A stretch of DNA of 64,000 nt from Rhodoflexus caldus (GCF_021206925.1 NZ_JAJPRF010000015.1:1-64000), one strand, 5' to 3'; positions 35,145-44,942 are shown, counted from the first letter of the stretch. The notes: a model not told the origin generated them from the letters alone. Translations and numbers: made by a program.

Positions 35145-37667
35145 CTATGGCTGATGGTATTTCTTGAAAAACCAAAGTTTTAAGAGGTCAGCCGTTGCCA
35201 CATAGGCAGCTACTATCAATAGCATAGCCCCAAGCACGGGCATAGGCAAAGGAATCATGCCAATATCTTGGGCAAAAGGCATGTAGGGCATAACAATGGT
35301 TAGCACAAGCGAAACAGCACTCAAAATAAGCAGCAATTTGCCCGGTGTGCTTTGCAAAAAACTTTTGTGAGTGCGGATGATGAATAGGATAAATAATTCC
35401 GTCAGTGTGGACTCCACAAACCAACCGGTTTGGAACTCCGACTCATTTGCCCGCAAATGAAAGTATAGTGTTAAAAAAGTAATCAAGTCAAACAATGAAC
35501 TGTGCAAACCGAACAAGACCATGTAGTCGCGAATGAGTTTTAAATTCCATTTGCCCGGCTTGATAATCTGTTCTTCATCCACATTGTCGGTACTTATGGC
35601 AAGAAAGGGGAAGTCGGAGATAAAATTAATCAGCAGTATTTGCTTGGGAAGCATCGGCAAAAACGGCAAAATCAGCGAGGCAGCGGCCACACTGCACATG
35701 TTGCCAAAAGTAGAGCCTGTATTGATATAGATGTATTTGAGCGTATTGGCAAAAGTTTTTCGCCCTTCTCTGATGCCATCGGTAAGTACGGTCAGGTTAT
35801 TTTCCATCAGCACAAAATCGGCGGCTTCTTTGGCTACATCTACGGCGTTATCTACCGATATACCCACATCTGCCGCATTAATGGCGGACACATCGTTGAT
35901 ACCGTCGCCCATGTAGGCAACCGTGTAATGCTGCTTCAAAGCCCATATGATGCGCTCTTTTTGCTGTGGTTCTACTTCGGCAAATACGTGCGTGTCTTTT
36001 GCAAGATGTGCCAATGCTTCGGGGCTGGTGCTGAGCATTTCTGCACCTGTGATAACTTTCGGGCTGCTGATGCCGATTTTTTTGGCGATGGATGCTGCCA
36101 CGTTTTTGTTGTCGCCTGTGATAATCTTTAATTGTACATGCAGTTGGTTCAGGCCGTCTATTGTTTTGGCAATCCCCGATTTAACAGGGTCATTCAACAA
36201 AATGAAGCCTGCAAAAATCATGTCTGTTTCCTGTTCCTTTGAAATAGTAGCCGTATCGGTAGCTATGGTTTTATAGCATATCGCAATAGCGCGAAGACCT
36301 TCTGTTCCATACTGGGCGAATTGCGCTTCCAATGCCTGTTGGTGGAGTGCAATATCGGCTATTTCGTCGCTGTTTAACCTGATTTTGGAACAAATGCTGA
36401 TGATTTGTCGGAAAGCCCCTTTACTAATCAGCAGGTGCTCTTGTTCGGTTCTCACGGCAACGCTCAGTCTTTTGCGGATGAAATCATAAGGAATTTCGCC
36501 AATTTTATTGACGTGCTCATCAGTAAAACCATCCATCTGCCTGAGCGCATTGTCTATCGGGTTGGCATAACCGGTTTCAAAAAAGGCATTCCAAAAAGCC
36601 AGTTTTCGGACAAATTCACTTTTCTGACCTTCCCCGTTAATGATGCTTTCTACCCTGATGACACCTTCGGTAATTGTTCCTGTTTTGTCGGTACAGAGCA
36701 AATTAACTTCGCCGAGGTTTTGGATGGAATTGAGTTTTTTTACAATCACCTTTTTTTCCAGCAGCCTTTTTGCGCCTGCACTCATGGCAATGGTCGTAAC
36801 GGCGGGCAGTAACTCCGGTGCCATGCCTACGGCCAGCGCCAGTGCAAAAAGTGCGGAGTCAATAATAGGCTTTTGGTTGATTACGTTGATAACCAGAATG
36901 AAAACCGATAAAACCAGCGTGATTTTCATCAGCAGGAAACCAAAATCTTTGATGCCTTTTTCAAAAGCGGTTTCTACGGAGGCCGACGAACGCAAAGCCA
37001 TATTGCCAAATATGGTATTATCGCCGGTTTGAATAACTAAGGCTTTGGCACTGCCGCTGATAATGCTGGTTCCTTCCCAAAGGCAGTTGGTGCGTTTGGC
37101 AAGCACTGCCTGTTTTTCTATGATACCGGCCTCTTTCCTTACCGGATAAGACTCGCCGGTTAAGGCGGATTCGTTGGCGTGTAATTCGTTGGACTCCATA
37201 ATCAGGCAGTCGGCAGGCAGCATGTCCCCCGCTTTGAGAAGAAGCACATCACCGGGCACAACTCGTTCGGCATGAATTTCCTGCGGTATGCCATCGCGCA
37301 GAACGGTTGCTTTGATAGAAATCAGCAATTGCAGTTTTTCAACAATTTTGCCTGCATTCCGTTCCTGAAAGAAACTCAGCAGCCCCGACGAAACAACAAT
37401 GAACAGAATGATGAACACATCGGACATATCGCCCAGAAAGGCAGAGATGACAATTGCTCCGATGAGCAGCAACATTAGCGGGCTTTTAAACTGACTGATA
37501 AAAAGCAACAGGTCTTTGTGAAAGGCCGATTTGCCTTTTACCCGTATGCCTGTTTCGGCCAGCCTTTGGTCGGCAGCTTTTTGTGAAAGGCCTTCGGCAG
37601 AGCTATTGAGTTGCCGGAGCCAATAGCTGATATCATCATTCCAAAACGGGCGCGTTGTTGTCGGCAT
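35145..37667 (-). CDS. mgtA: Magnesium-translocating P-type ATPase
   Basis: This 840-residue P3B ATPase moves Mg2+ inward using ATP. It shows the phosphorylation motif LLCTDKTGTITEG, the TGES actuator loop (NESALTGESYPV), the nucleotide-binding GMAPELLPAVTTIAMSAGAKRLLEKKVIVK with PEL in the membrane segment, YMGDGINDVSAINAADVGISVD at the hinge, and about ten transmembrane helices. The MgtA/MgtB length and the NDVSAI hinge fit the family. The ATG at 37667 was preferred to a TTG one codon upstream. No Mg-sensing leader is obvious. It converges on miaA. Confidence 0.93.
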   Translation of the reverse strand: MPTTTRPFWNDDISYWLRQLNSSAEGLSQKAADQRLAETGIRVKGKSAFHKDLLLFISQFKSPLMLLLIGAIVISAFLGDMSDVFIILFIVVSSGLLSFFQERNAGKIVEKLQLLISIKATVLRDGIPQEIHAERVVPGDVLLLKAGDMLPADCLIMESNELHANESALTGESYPVRKEAGIIEKQAVLAKRTNCLWEGTSIISGSAKALVIQTGDNTIFGNMALRSSASVETAFEKGIKDFGFLLMKITLVLSVFILVINVINQKPIIDSALFALALAVGMAPELLPAVTTIAMSAGAKRLLEKKVIVKKLNSIQNLGEVNLLCTDKTGTITEGVIRVESIINGEGQKSEFVRKLAFWNAFFETGYANPIDNALRQMDGFTDEHVNKIGEIPYDFIRKRLSVAVRTEQEHLLISKGAFRQIISICSKIRLNSDEIADIALHQQALEAQFAQYGTEGLRAIAICYKTIATDTATISKEQETDMIFAGFILLNDPVKSGIAKTIDGLNQLHVQLKIITGDNKNVAASIAKKIGISSPKVITGAEMLSTSPEALAHLAKDTHVFAEVEPQQKERIIWALKQHYTVAYMGDGINDVSAINAADVGISVDNAVDVAKEAADFVLMENNLTVLTDGIREGRKTFANTLKYIYINTGSTFGNMCSVAAASLILPFLPMLPKQILLINFISDFPFLAISTDNVDEEQIIKPGKWNLKLIRDYMVLFGLHSSLFDLITFLTLYFHLRANESEFQTGWFVESTLTELFILFIIRTHKSFLQSTPGKLLLILSAVSLVLTIVMPYMPFAQDIGMIPLPMPVLGAMLLIVAAYVATADLLKLWFFKKYHQP

Positions 37668-37720
37668 CAATTGCTACTGTTTTCGGTTGCTGCTTACGGG
37701 CATTGTATTTTGAAAAGTCA

Positions 37721-39781
37721 TCAGCCTATGCGCTCAAATATCTGCACCGTGCGCTGGGTGTTGTAGATGGAAATAAACTGCTTGTCATCGGTAAAAAACT
37801 CTGTTGCAAGGTCTATCCGCTCGTGGCCGCCGAATTCGTGTTCGTCGGAGGTCAGCACGATGCGGTATTTGCCATGCCGCGGCACCCAGAATTTGTAGTC
37901 GGGAACGGAAGCCGTCGGGTGGAAATTGAACACGAAAATCACCCCGCCTTTTTCAAAACAAATGGTTTGGTTGGTGCGGTCTTCGTTGAGCAGGTGCGTT
38001 TGCAAACCGGGTTGCAGCAGATTGTACCGCGTTACGAGTGCAATCATGGCGCGGTCAAAAGCCAGCAGGTATTCGTAGCGAAGCAGCCCGTTATCGGCGA
38101 GGCTCCACTGGCGGCGGGCGTATTTGTAGCTCCAATTGTTGCCTTCGCGCGGGAAATCAATCCACTCGGGATGTCCGAACTCGTTCCCCATAAAATTCAG
38201 GTAGCCTTCGCCGCCCAAAGCAATGGTAAACATCCGAATCATTTTGTGCAAGGCAATGCCTCTGTCCACTGCCAAACTGGGTATATTTTTGGCCATGCTG
38301 AAATACATCTCCTTGTCCATCAGGCGGAAGGCAATGGTTTTATCGCCCACTAATGCTTGGTCGTGCGATTCGCAATAGGCAACGGTACGCTCGTCTTTGC
38401 GGCGGTTGAGCATAGTATAATACATCTGCACAACGTCCCACTGCTCGTCGGTTTGGTCTTTGAGCAGTTTAATCCAGTAGTCGGGGATGCCCATACCCAG
38501 CCGATAGTCAAAGCCAATGCCGCCGCCTTCAATGGGGAAACCCAGCCCGGGCATTCCGCTTACGTCTTCGGCAATGGTGATTGCCCAAGGTTTGATGTGG
38601 TGGGTCAGGTAGTTGGCCAATTGCAAATAAGTAACCGCGTCTTTGTCCACCGCTTCGGTGAAATAATCGGCATAGCTGTTGAAAGCTACGTGCCCGTGGT
38701 GAACGTAGAGCATAGAGGTTACGCCGTCAAAGCGGAAGCCGTCAAAATCGAACTCCTCGAGCCAATAGCGCACATTGGACAGCAGAAATTGCAGCACTTC
38801 CCATTTGCCGTAATTGAACAGTTTGGAGTCCCAGTCGGGGTGCTCGCCGCGCCCACCCGCATGGAAATACTGATACTCCGTGCCATCCCAAAAATTCAGC
38901 CCTTCCAGAATATTTTTTACGGCATGAGAGTGTACCAAATCCATAATGACCAGAAGGCCGGCCTCGTGCGCTTTTTCTATGAGGTATTTCAAATCTTCGG
39001 GCGTTCCGAAACGCGAAGAGGGGGCAAAAAAACTGGACACATGGTAGCCAAACGAGCCATAGTAAGGATGTTCGGCCACAGCCATCAACTGAATGGCATT
39101 GTATCCGGCTTTTTGGATACGCGGCAGAATAAAATCGGCAAACTCGCGGTAAGTACCCAAGCCTTCGCGCTCCTGCGCCATCCCTACGTGTGCTTCGTAG
39201 ATAAGCAAAGGCGTTTTTCCCGCTTTGATATCGCTTGCCAATTGCTCTACGGACGCTTTGGGGGCGGCTGTACTTTCATCGTTGCTGCTTTGCTGAACAG
39301 GCGGATGCCAAACCTGTGCGGCAAAATCTTTGGTGGTTTCATCCTGCACCACGCGGCGGATATATGCCGGAATCCGTTCCACTTCTCCTATCGCCGACTT
39401 CACCAGCACTTTGAACAAGCTGCCATGCTTCCATTGCTCTGCGTAAGTGGCATCATCCAAAAATATTTCCCAAATGCCGTCCGGTTCTTTCTTTTTTAGC
39501 GGGTGCGATGTGCGATTCCAGTTGTTAAAATCGCCAATCAGGAAAAGTGCCTCTGCTGCCGGTGCCCATTCGCGATAGTACCAACCTTTGGCAGTTGCAT
39601 CATAGGTGATGCCTAATTGCTCATGCGCTCCGGCAAAGTCATACAAACTGCCGTAAACCTCCTCCAATCGGAAGAGAAGCTCGTGGAAACGCATAAAACG
39701 CTCGGTCAAGTGGCGGTTAAAAGGTGCAAGCCACGAATCCTGCTGTACAATGCGCAAATATTTACGGGTAGCTGTTTTCAT
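37721..39781 (-). CDS. glgB: 1,4-alpha-glucan branching enzyme
   Basis: The 686-residue GH13 enzyme makes alpha-1,6 branches in glycogen. A CBM48 domain (about 60-170, containing GWYYREWAPAAEALFLIGDFNNW) precedes the barrel. Catalytic motifs are FDGFRFDGVTSMLYVHHG (nucleophile Asp), ITIAEDVSGMPGLGFP (acid/base Glu) and LNFMGNEFGHPEWIDFPREGN (the third carboxylate region). In Bacteroidota the enzyme is about 670-690 residues and eukaryote-like, as here. The ATG at 39781 was chosen; further in-frame starts at 39814 and 39943 add non-conserved sequence. No other glg gene is adjacent. Confidence 0.95.
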   Translation of the reverse strand: MKTATRKYLRIVQQDSWLAPFNRHLTERFMRFHELLFRLEEVYGSLYDFAGAHEQLGITYDATAKGWYYREWAPAAEALFLIGDFNNWNRTSHPLKKKEPDGIWEIFLDDATYAEQWKHGSLFKVLVKSAIGEVERIPAYIRRVVQDETTKDFAAQVWHPPVQQSSNDESTAAPKASVEQLASDIKAGKTPLLIYEAHVGMAQEREGLGTYREFADFILPRIQKAGYNAIQLMAVAEHPYYGSFGYHVSSFFAPSSRFGTPEDLKYLIEKAHEAGLLVIMDLVHSHAVKNILEGLNFWDGTEYQYFHAGGRGEHPDWDSKLFNYGKWEVLQFLLSNVRYWLEEFDFDGFRFDGVTSMLYVHHGHVAFNSYADYFTEAVDKDAVTYLQLANYLTHHIKPWAITIAEDVSGMPGLGFPIEGGGIGFDYRLGMGIPDYWIKLLKDQTDEQWDVVQMYYTMLNRRKDERTVAYCESHDQALVGDKTIAFRLMDKEMYFSMAKNIPSLAVDRGIALHKMIRMFTIALGGEGYLNFMGNEFGHPEWIDFPREGNNWSYKYARRQWSLADNGLLRYEYLLAFDRAMIALVTRYNLLQPGLQTHLLNEDRTNQTICFEKGGVIFVFNFHPTASVPDYKFWVPRHGKYRIVLTSDEHEFGGHERIDLATEFFTDDKQFISIYNTQRTVQIFERIG

Positions 39782-40001
39782 AAGAAGGTGCGGTTCGTCA
39801 TGGGTAGCTAACATACAAAAAAAGGAGAATTTTATGGGGTAAATGCAAAGTGTTGGAACATTAATGTGCAAGCATGTGTGGTTTCCTACGGTTACACACC
39901 CGTTGCCTGTACCTGCAAAGAATGTTCTTCCCCCCAACCGCATGAAGGCGGTACAAAATGTGCTACATTTGTAAGAACGCTATTACTTAAATTCCGACAT
40001 C

Positions 40002-41588
40002 ATGATTAAACACAATCGCTTTCGGCTGTTGTCCCTGTTGATTGCTTTTCAGGGACTGAGCCTGTTTGCTTGGGCGCAAAGCGTACAAACTTACAGCGCC
40101 ACCATTACGCAGGATGACCTGAAAAAACACCTGACCTACATTGCCTCCGATGAATTGGAAGGGCGCGACACCGGCTCTAAGGGTATCCGACTGGCAGCGG
40201 ATTATGTGGTGAAACATTTCAAAGAATGGGGACTTACAGGGCCTGTGGCAAGCAACGCCGCCAACAGTTTTCTGCAACCCGTGCCGCTGCAAACTACGCG
40301 CTTTGAAACTACGCTTAGCATTAAGGGCAAAAATCTGGAACCCTTCAAAGACTATATTTTCATTAACAGCGGCATTGCAACAGGCAAGGCCAAAACCGAC
40401 ATCGTATTCGGCGGCTACGGCATTGACGATGAGGCATATTCGGATTTCCGCAATACGAAGTTGGACGTAAAAGACAAAGCCGTCGTCATTTTGAACGATG
40501 AACCGCGCAATGCCGAAGGCAAATACCTGATTTCGGGAACGGACAAACCTTCCGAAAAATGGAACATGAACGCCCGCATGGAACTGCTGCGCAACAAAGG
40601 CGCAAAGTACGTGCTGATTGCCATTCCTGATGAAACCTTCAACCGCTATGCCGGTATGATGAAAGCCTCTGCCGAACGCGGCAGCCTTGGTTTGGCAGGT
40701 GCTGCCCCGCGTCCTGCGCGTATGGCCGGCGATATGATTGTACCGATGTCGGGAGTTGCCGCATTGGTAGGTGCCAATCAGGCAGATTTTGAAACCCGCA
40801 TGAAGGCGGCACAAAATCAATCCCTTGCCGGAACGATGAAGACCAAACTCAAAGCCGATATCAAAAAAGTACAAACGCAGATTTTCTGCAACAATGTGCT
40901 GGGCTTTGTAGAAGGCACCGATAAAAAAGACGAAGTCATCATACTTTCTGCCCATTACGACCACGTAGGCATCCAAAACGGCAAAATAATGAACGGTGCA
41001 GACGACGATGGCTCGGGAGTAGTTGCCGTGATGGAAATGGCAGAAGCCTTTGCCAAAGCCAAAGCCGACGGTAATGCACCTCGCCGCAGTGTGCTGTTCC
41101 TACTCGTAACGGCAGAAGAAAAAGGGCTGCTGGGTTCGCAGTACTACGCCGACCAAAACCCGATTTTCCCGCTTGCCAATACAGTTGCCGACTTGAACAT
41201 TGACATGATTGGCCGCATGGACGATAAGTACAAAGACAATCCTAACTATGTCTATGTCATCGGGTCTGACCGCCTCTCTACCGACCTGCACAATATTGGC
41301 GAAGAGGTAAACAAAAAATACTTCTCTGACCTGAAGTTAGACTATACTTACAACGACCCGAACGACCCCAATCGGTTCTACTTCCGTTCCGACCACTATA
41401 ACTTTGCCAAGCACGGCATTCCGTCCATGTTCTACTTCAACGGTGTTCATGCGGACTATCACCAGCCAACCGATGATGTGGAAAAAATCCACTTCGGTAA
41501 ATTGGAGAAAATTACACGCTATATTTTCTCCACGGCATGGGAAATTGCCAATCGGGAGGAGCGTTTGGTAGTAGATAAAAAACAATAG
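40002..41588 (+). CDS. M28-family zinc aminopeptidase with PA domain
   Basis: The 528-residue protein has a signal peptide (to about 27, LFAWAQ), an N-terminal extension, a PA-like domain (about 105-270) interrupting it, and an M28 peptidase domain: LSAHYDHVGIQNG (first metal His and Asp), NGADDDGSGVVAVMEMAEAF (bridging Asp), TAEEKGLLGSQYYA (Glu pair), VADLNIDMIGRMD (Asp) and the final zinc-binding His in MFYFNGVHADYHQPTDD. These are the five zinc ligands of the M28 family, so it is likely an active periplasmic or secreted aminopeptidase. A TACATTTG box lies at 39964-39971. Confidence 0.93.
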   Translation: MIKHNRFRLLSLLIAFQGLSLFAWAQSVQTYSATITQDDLKKHLTYIASDELEGRDTGSKGIRLAADYVVKHFKEWGLTGPVASNAANSFLQPVPLQTTRFETTLSIKGKNLEPFKDYIFINSGIATGKAKTDIVFGGYGIDDEAYSDFRNTKLDVKDKAVVILNDEPRNAEGKYLISGTDKPSEKWNMNARMELLRNKGAKYVLIAIPDETFNRYAGMMKASAERGSLGLAGAAPRPARMAGDMIVPMSGVAALVGANQADFETRMKAAQNQSLAGTMKTKLKADIKKVQTQIFCNNVLGFVEGTDKKDEVIILSAHYDHVGIQNGKIMNGADDDGSGVVAVMEMAEAFAKAKADGNAPRRSVLFLLVTAEEKGLLGSQYYADQNPIFPLANTVADLNIDMIGRMDDKYKDNPNYVYVIGSDRLSTDLHNIGEEVNKKYFSDLKLDYTYNDPNDPNRFYFRSDHYNFAKHGIPSMFYFNGVHADYHQPTDDVEKIHFGKLEKITRYIFSTAWEIANREERLVVDKKQ

Positions 41589-41601
41589 CAGAATTTTTTA
41601 C

Positions 41602-41635
41602 CATGCAGAGGCGTAACACGACGCGCCTCTGCATG
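41602..41635. terminator. Terminator hairpin after the M28 peptidase gene
   Basis: A perfect 12-bp inverted repeat, CATGCAGAGGCG (41602-41613) and CGCCTCTGCATG (41624-41635), lies between the peptidase stop (41588) and the next gene (41665). A T-rich tail is weak, so it may instead be an mRNA-end protector. Confidence 0.55.
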
Positions 41636-41664
41636 TATGGTCAATTAAAACTAAACTACAATTC

Positions 41665-42606
41665 ATGGAAAAAGTCCTCATCACCGGTGCAGCCGGGTTT
41701 CTGGGTTCGCATTTGTGCGACCGCTTCATCAAAGAAGGCTACCATGTCATCGGCATGGATAATCTGCTGACGGGTAACTTAGACAACATTGCACACCTGT
41801 TTCCGCTCAAAAATTTTGAATATTATCATCACGACGTAACCAAGTTTGTCCACATACCCGGCGACTTGCGCTACATCCTCCATTTTGCTTCTCCTGCAAG
41901 CCCGATTGACTATCTCAAAATGCCGATTCAGACCATGAAAGTAGGGTCTATCGGCACAATGAACCTGCTGGGGCTTGCCAAGGACAAAGGCGCTCGCATT
42001 CTGGTAGCTTCTACCTCCGAAATTTACGGCGACCCCGACGTGCACCCACAACCCGAAGAGTACTGGGGCAATGTGAATCCCATCGGGCCGCGCGGTGTTT
42101 ACGATGAGGCCAAGCGCTTCATGGAAGCCATTACGATGGCCTATCATAATTTCCACGGCGTAGATACGCGCATTGTTCGCATTTTCAATACCTACGGGCC
42201 GCGCATGAGGTTAGATGACGGTCGCGCTTTGCCTGCGTTTATGAGCCAAGCACTTCGCGGCGAAGACATCACCGTTTTCGGCGACGGCAGCCAGACTCGT
42301 TCGTTCTGCTATGTGGACGATTTGATTGAAGGCATCTACCGCCTGCTAATGAGCGACTATCACCTGCCCGTGAACATCGGCAACCCCAATGAAATCAGCA
42401 TCAGGCAGTTTGCCGAAGAGATTATTGCGCTGACAGGAACTAACCAAAAGATTGTTTATAAACCACTGCCGCAGGACGACCCCAAACAGCGCCGCCCGAA
42501 CATTGACAAGGCAAGGCAGTTTCTAGGATGGGAGCCCAAAGTGGGCAGAGCAGAAGGTTTGAAAATCACTTACGAGTATTTCAAAAATAAAATCCAACAA
42601 CGATAG
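41665..42606 (+). CDS. UDP-glucuronate decarboxylase-like NAD-dependent epimerase/dehydratase
   Basis: The 313-residue SDR enzyme fits the UDP-xylose synthase type. It has [11 protein letters not shown] (NAD site), [17 protein letters not shown] and the catalytic tyrosine and lysine in [11 protein letters not shown], with the class-specific [18 protein letters not shown]. It would convert UDP-glucuronate to UDP-xylose for surface glycans. The stop codon (TAG, 42604-42606) is immediately followed by the ATG of the cupin gene at 42607, so they are cotranscribed. Confidence 0.92.
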   Translation: MEKVLITGAAGFLGSHLCDRFIKEGYHVIGMDNLLTGNLDNIAHLFPLKNFEYYHHDVTKFVHIPGDLRYILHFASPASPIDYLKMPIQTMKVGSIGTMNLLGLAKDKGARILVASTSEIYGDPDVHPQPEEYWGNVNPIGPRGVYDEAKRFMEAITMAYHNFHGVDTRIVRIFNTYGPRMRLDDGRALPAFMSQALRGEDITVFGDGSQTRSFCYVDDLIEGIYRLLMSDYHLPVNIGNPNEISIRQFAEEIIALTGTNQKIVYKPLPQDDPKQRRPNIDKARQFLGWEPKVGRAEGLKITYEYFKNKIQQR

Positions 42607-42930
42607 ATGAATGCATACAGCATAGCTGCCCTGCCTGCCAAAGAGTTTATACCCGGCTTTTGGGGGCGCATGATTCACACCGAACACGCCACCCTTGCCT
42701 ATTGGGAAATTGTAGGCGACAGCGTACTGCCCCTTCATTCGCACCCGCATGAGCAAACCGTTAATATGCTGGAAGGCGAATTTGAAATGACCATCGGCGG
42801 CGAAACCCGCGTGCTGAAAGCAGGGGAGGTGGTAGTGATATCCGGTAATGTACCTCATTCGGGCAGAGCAACAGGGCAACCTTGCAAAATCTTAGACGTA
42901 TTTTGTCCGCGAAGAGAGGATTACCAATAA
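42607..42930 (+). CDS. Small cupin-domain protein
   Basis: The 107-residue single-domain cupin has the two conserved motifs: LPLHSHPHEQTVNMLEGEFEMTIGGE (motif 1 with three histidines and a glutamate) and GEVVVISGNVPHSGRATG (motif 2 histidine). The metal site looks complete. It starts directly after the decarboxylase stop codon with no spacer. The role is unknown; small cupins next to sugar-nucleotide enzymes may be sugar-modifying or regulatory, but this is position-based inference only. Confidence 0.9.
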   Translation: MNAYSIAALPAKEFIPGFWGRMIHTEHATLAYWEIVGDSVLPLHSHPHEQTVNMLEGEFEMTIGGETRVLKAGEVVVISGNVPHSGRATGQPCKILDVFCPRREDYQ

Positions 42931-42939
42931 AACAGATGA

Positions 42940-42970
42940 GACCTGACAGGTTGGGGAAACCTGTCAGGTC
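42940..42970. terminator. Terminator hairpin after the cupin gene
   Basis: A perfect 13-bp stem, GACCTGACAGGTT (42940-42952) and AACCTGTCAGGTC (42958-42970), with a 5-nt loop and a T-rich tail. It carries the recurrent CCTGTCAGG core and separates the cupin gene from purU. Confidence 0.8.
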
Positions 42971-42993
42971 TATTTTACAGACATCATCAACCT

Positions 42994-43845
42994 ATGCAAG
43001 CCAGTAACTTTCAAAGCCATGTATTGCTGATAGACTGCCCCGACCAACAAGGTTTGGTGCACAAAATCACAGGCGTTTTGTACCATCACCACCTCAATAT
43101 TTTGCGCAACGACGAGTTTGTGGAGCGCACAACAGGGCATTTTTATATGCGTACCGAATTTTCGGGTGAACTGAATGCCGAAAAAGTAGCTTATGGTCTG
43201 CGCGGTATCCTGCCCGATGAAGCCAATATCCGGTTGGAAAGCGTCCACGCCAAGCGGGTGGTATTGCTGGCAACCAAAGAGCATCACTGCCTCAGCGACC
43301 TATTAGTGCGCAATATGTATCAGGATTTACACATGAACGTGCAGGCAGTAATTGCCAACCACGAACACCTGCGCCCGCTGGTAGAAAAATTTGGTATTCC
43401 GTTTATCTGTGTGTCGCATGAGGGGCTATCCCGCGAAGCGCACGAAGAGGCAGTTTTGGCAGCCATTGAGCCATTCAACCCTGAGTTTTTGGTGTTGGCA
43501 AAGTACATGCGCGTGCTGACCCCTGCCTTTACTCGCCGTTTTCCGAATCGGATTATCAATATTCACCACTCGTTTTTGCCTGCTTTTATTGGCGCAAATC
43601 CTTACAAACAGGCTTTTGAACGCGGGGTGAAAATCATAGGCGCAACGGCACATTTTGTCAATGACAATTTGGACGAAGGGCCGATTATCATGCAAGATGT
43701 CATCCACGTTGACCACAGCAAAACGGCGGCAGACATGGCAAGGGCAGGCCGCGATGTAGAAAAAATTGTGCTGGCGCGCGCCCTCAAATTAGTATTTGAA
43801 GACCGCGTATTTGTCCGCAACAACAAAACGGTGATTTTTGAGTGA
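42994..43845 (+). CDS. purU: Formyltetrahydrofolate deformylase
   Basis: The 283-residue enzyme hydrolyses 10-formyl-THF to formate and THF, supplying formate for purine synthesis. An N-terminal ACT domain (about 8-80: LLIDCPDQQGLVHKITGVLY) is followed by the catalytic domain with LAKYMRVLTPAF, the NIHHSFLPAFIGANPYKQA motif (catalytic His), and DNLDEGPIIMQDVIHVDH. The length and order match the E. coli enzyme (280). It stands downstream of a terminator hairpin and so is probably transcribed alone. Confidence 0.96.
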   Translation: MQASNFQSHVLLIDCPDQQGLVHKITGVLYHHHLNILRNDEFVERTTGHFYMRTEFSGELNAEKVAYGLRGILPDEANIRLESVHAKRVVLLATKEHHCLSDLLVRNMYQDLHMNVQAVIANHEHLRPLVEKFGIPFICVSHEGLSREAHEEAVLAAIEPFNPEFLVLAKYMRVLTPAFTRRFPNRIINIHHSFLPAFIGANPYKQAFERGVKIIGATAHFVNDNLDEGPIIMQDVIHVDHSKTAADMARAGRDVEKIVLARALKLVFEDRVFVRNNKTVIFE

Positions 43846-43932
43846 GTATATGTAGAGAGGTAGCATAGGATTGACCTGAATGAGAAACTATACATTGGGG
43901 GAATTTGTGAGAATAAATAAAACAAAAAAAAT

Positions 43933-44628
43933 ATGTATAACGAAAACAACTTTCTGAAAGCCCTTTCACAAGCATTTGAAAACTACTTGAAATTCGGTGC
44001 GAGAAGCACAGAAAAACTAAAACCTATTCATCTGTTTTTGGCAAATACTTTACAAACTATTTTCGGGCAAGACTATGAAACGCATTATTTAGGCGAAAAC
44101 TCAAAAGAATTTACCGTAGAAGGCAAATATTATCCCAAAGATATTGATATTACCGTTACGCACAACGGAAAACCTATTTTCTGTTTGGGCTTGAAGTTCG
44201 TAACGTCAAATTACAAGCAAAATGCTAACAATTATTTTGAAGGTATGATGGGCGAAACCGCTAATATTCAACGTCAAAATATACCTTATGCACAAGTAAT
44301 TGTATTTCGCCATGAAACACCTTACTACAAAAAAGGATTAGACGAGCAGAAAGACAAAACACCCTTTAAAATTGAAGTCATCAATCAAAAAGACCTTAGC
44401 AAATACGTGAATTTAGTATTTGACACACAGCAAGCCCACCGACCTTTTGCTATTGGCATTTTGTTGGTAGAAATCAACGAAACTACTTGCGAAGTCAAAA
44501 AAATTGAGCCAAATTCTGTTTTAGATAGTAATTTTGCGGAACTTTTAAAGGCAAAGTTATCAATGGAAAACCTCTTTACTGAAATACAAGCATTTAGGAC
44601 TTATCTTAAAACAAATAAGATAAAGTAA
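43933..44628 (+). CDS. Candidate type II restriction endonuclease (PD-(D/E)XK-like), RM locus 1
   Basis: This 231-residue protein is AT-rich, unlike the preceding gene. I do not recognise a named family. The middle has a PD-(D/E)XK-like core: YYPKDIDITVTHNGKPIFCLGLKF, where Asp70 or Asp72 begins the second strand and Lys88 ends the third. The usual acidic residue two positions before the lysine is Gly86, so a glutamate in the next helix (NNYFEGMMGETANIQ, Glu103 or Glu108) may substitute, as in enzymes with a migrated glutamate. It precedes an HTH-like gene and an adenine methyltransferase, the classic setting of a type II endonuclease. The recognition site is unknown. Confidence 0.55.
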   Translation: MYNENNFLKALSQAFENYLKFGARSTEKLKPIHLFLANTLQTIFGQDYETHYLGENSKEFTVEGKYYPKDIDITVTHNGKPIFCLGLKFVTSNYKQNANNYFEGMMGETANIQRQNIPYAQVIVFRHETPYYKKGLDEQKDKTPFKIEVINQKDLSKYVNLVFDTQQAHRPFAIGILLVEINETTCEVKKIEPNSVLDSNFAELLKAKLSMENLFTEIQAFRTYLKTNKIK

Positions 44629-44884
44629 TAAGCGTTGGTTTTTCTCCGTAGTATCCTTCAAACCTTTCTTCAAAAAGCTGAAGGGTTACTTGTAAAATTA
44701 AATCGTCATGATTATTACCAATTAGAGTTTGTTCTACGGTTTCAACATCTACATTACATATTTTGGCTATTTGCTTGGTAGTTCCCAAAGGCATAAAACT
44801 TATGATTTTACACATTACATCTCTACTTAGGATACTTTTGTAGTAAGTTGTCGGAAAGTGAATTAAATCGGATATAGTTTGCAT
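44606..44884 (-). CDS. Small HTH-like protein, possible RM controller
   Basis: The 92-residue product (from ATG 44884) overlaps the 3' end of the endonuclease gene by 23 bp and is divergent from the methyltransferase gene 58 bp away. Its middle has a plausible helix-turn-helix (LGTTKQIAKICNVDVETVEQTLIG), followed by an amphipathic helix LILQVTLQLFEERFEG. Placement between endonuclease and methyltransferase resembles controller (C) proteins of RM systems, which usually have about 80 residues, but the sequence is not a recognised C.protein. An extension to a TTG at 44917 is possible. Function is inferred from context only. Confidence 0.4.
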   Translation of the reverse strand: MQTISDLIHFPTTYYKSILSRDVMCKIISFMPLGTTKQIAKICNVDVETVEQTLIGNNHDDLILQVTLQLFEERFEGYYGEKPTLITLSYLF

Positions 44885-44942
44885 AAAATTTAATTTTTGA
44901 AGTGAATTATGCTGCAATATACAAAAAAATAATAAAAAAATT

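Noticed and set aside
38357-39499. Long open frame opposite glgB (380 codons)
   Set aside because: Antisense to a well-supported enzyme with no recognisable motif.
39987-40976. Open frame opposite the M28 peptidase (329 codons)
   Set aside because: The peptidase zinc ligands are on the other strand; the antisense frame is motif-free.
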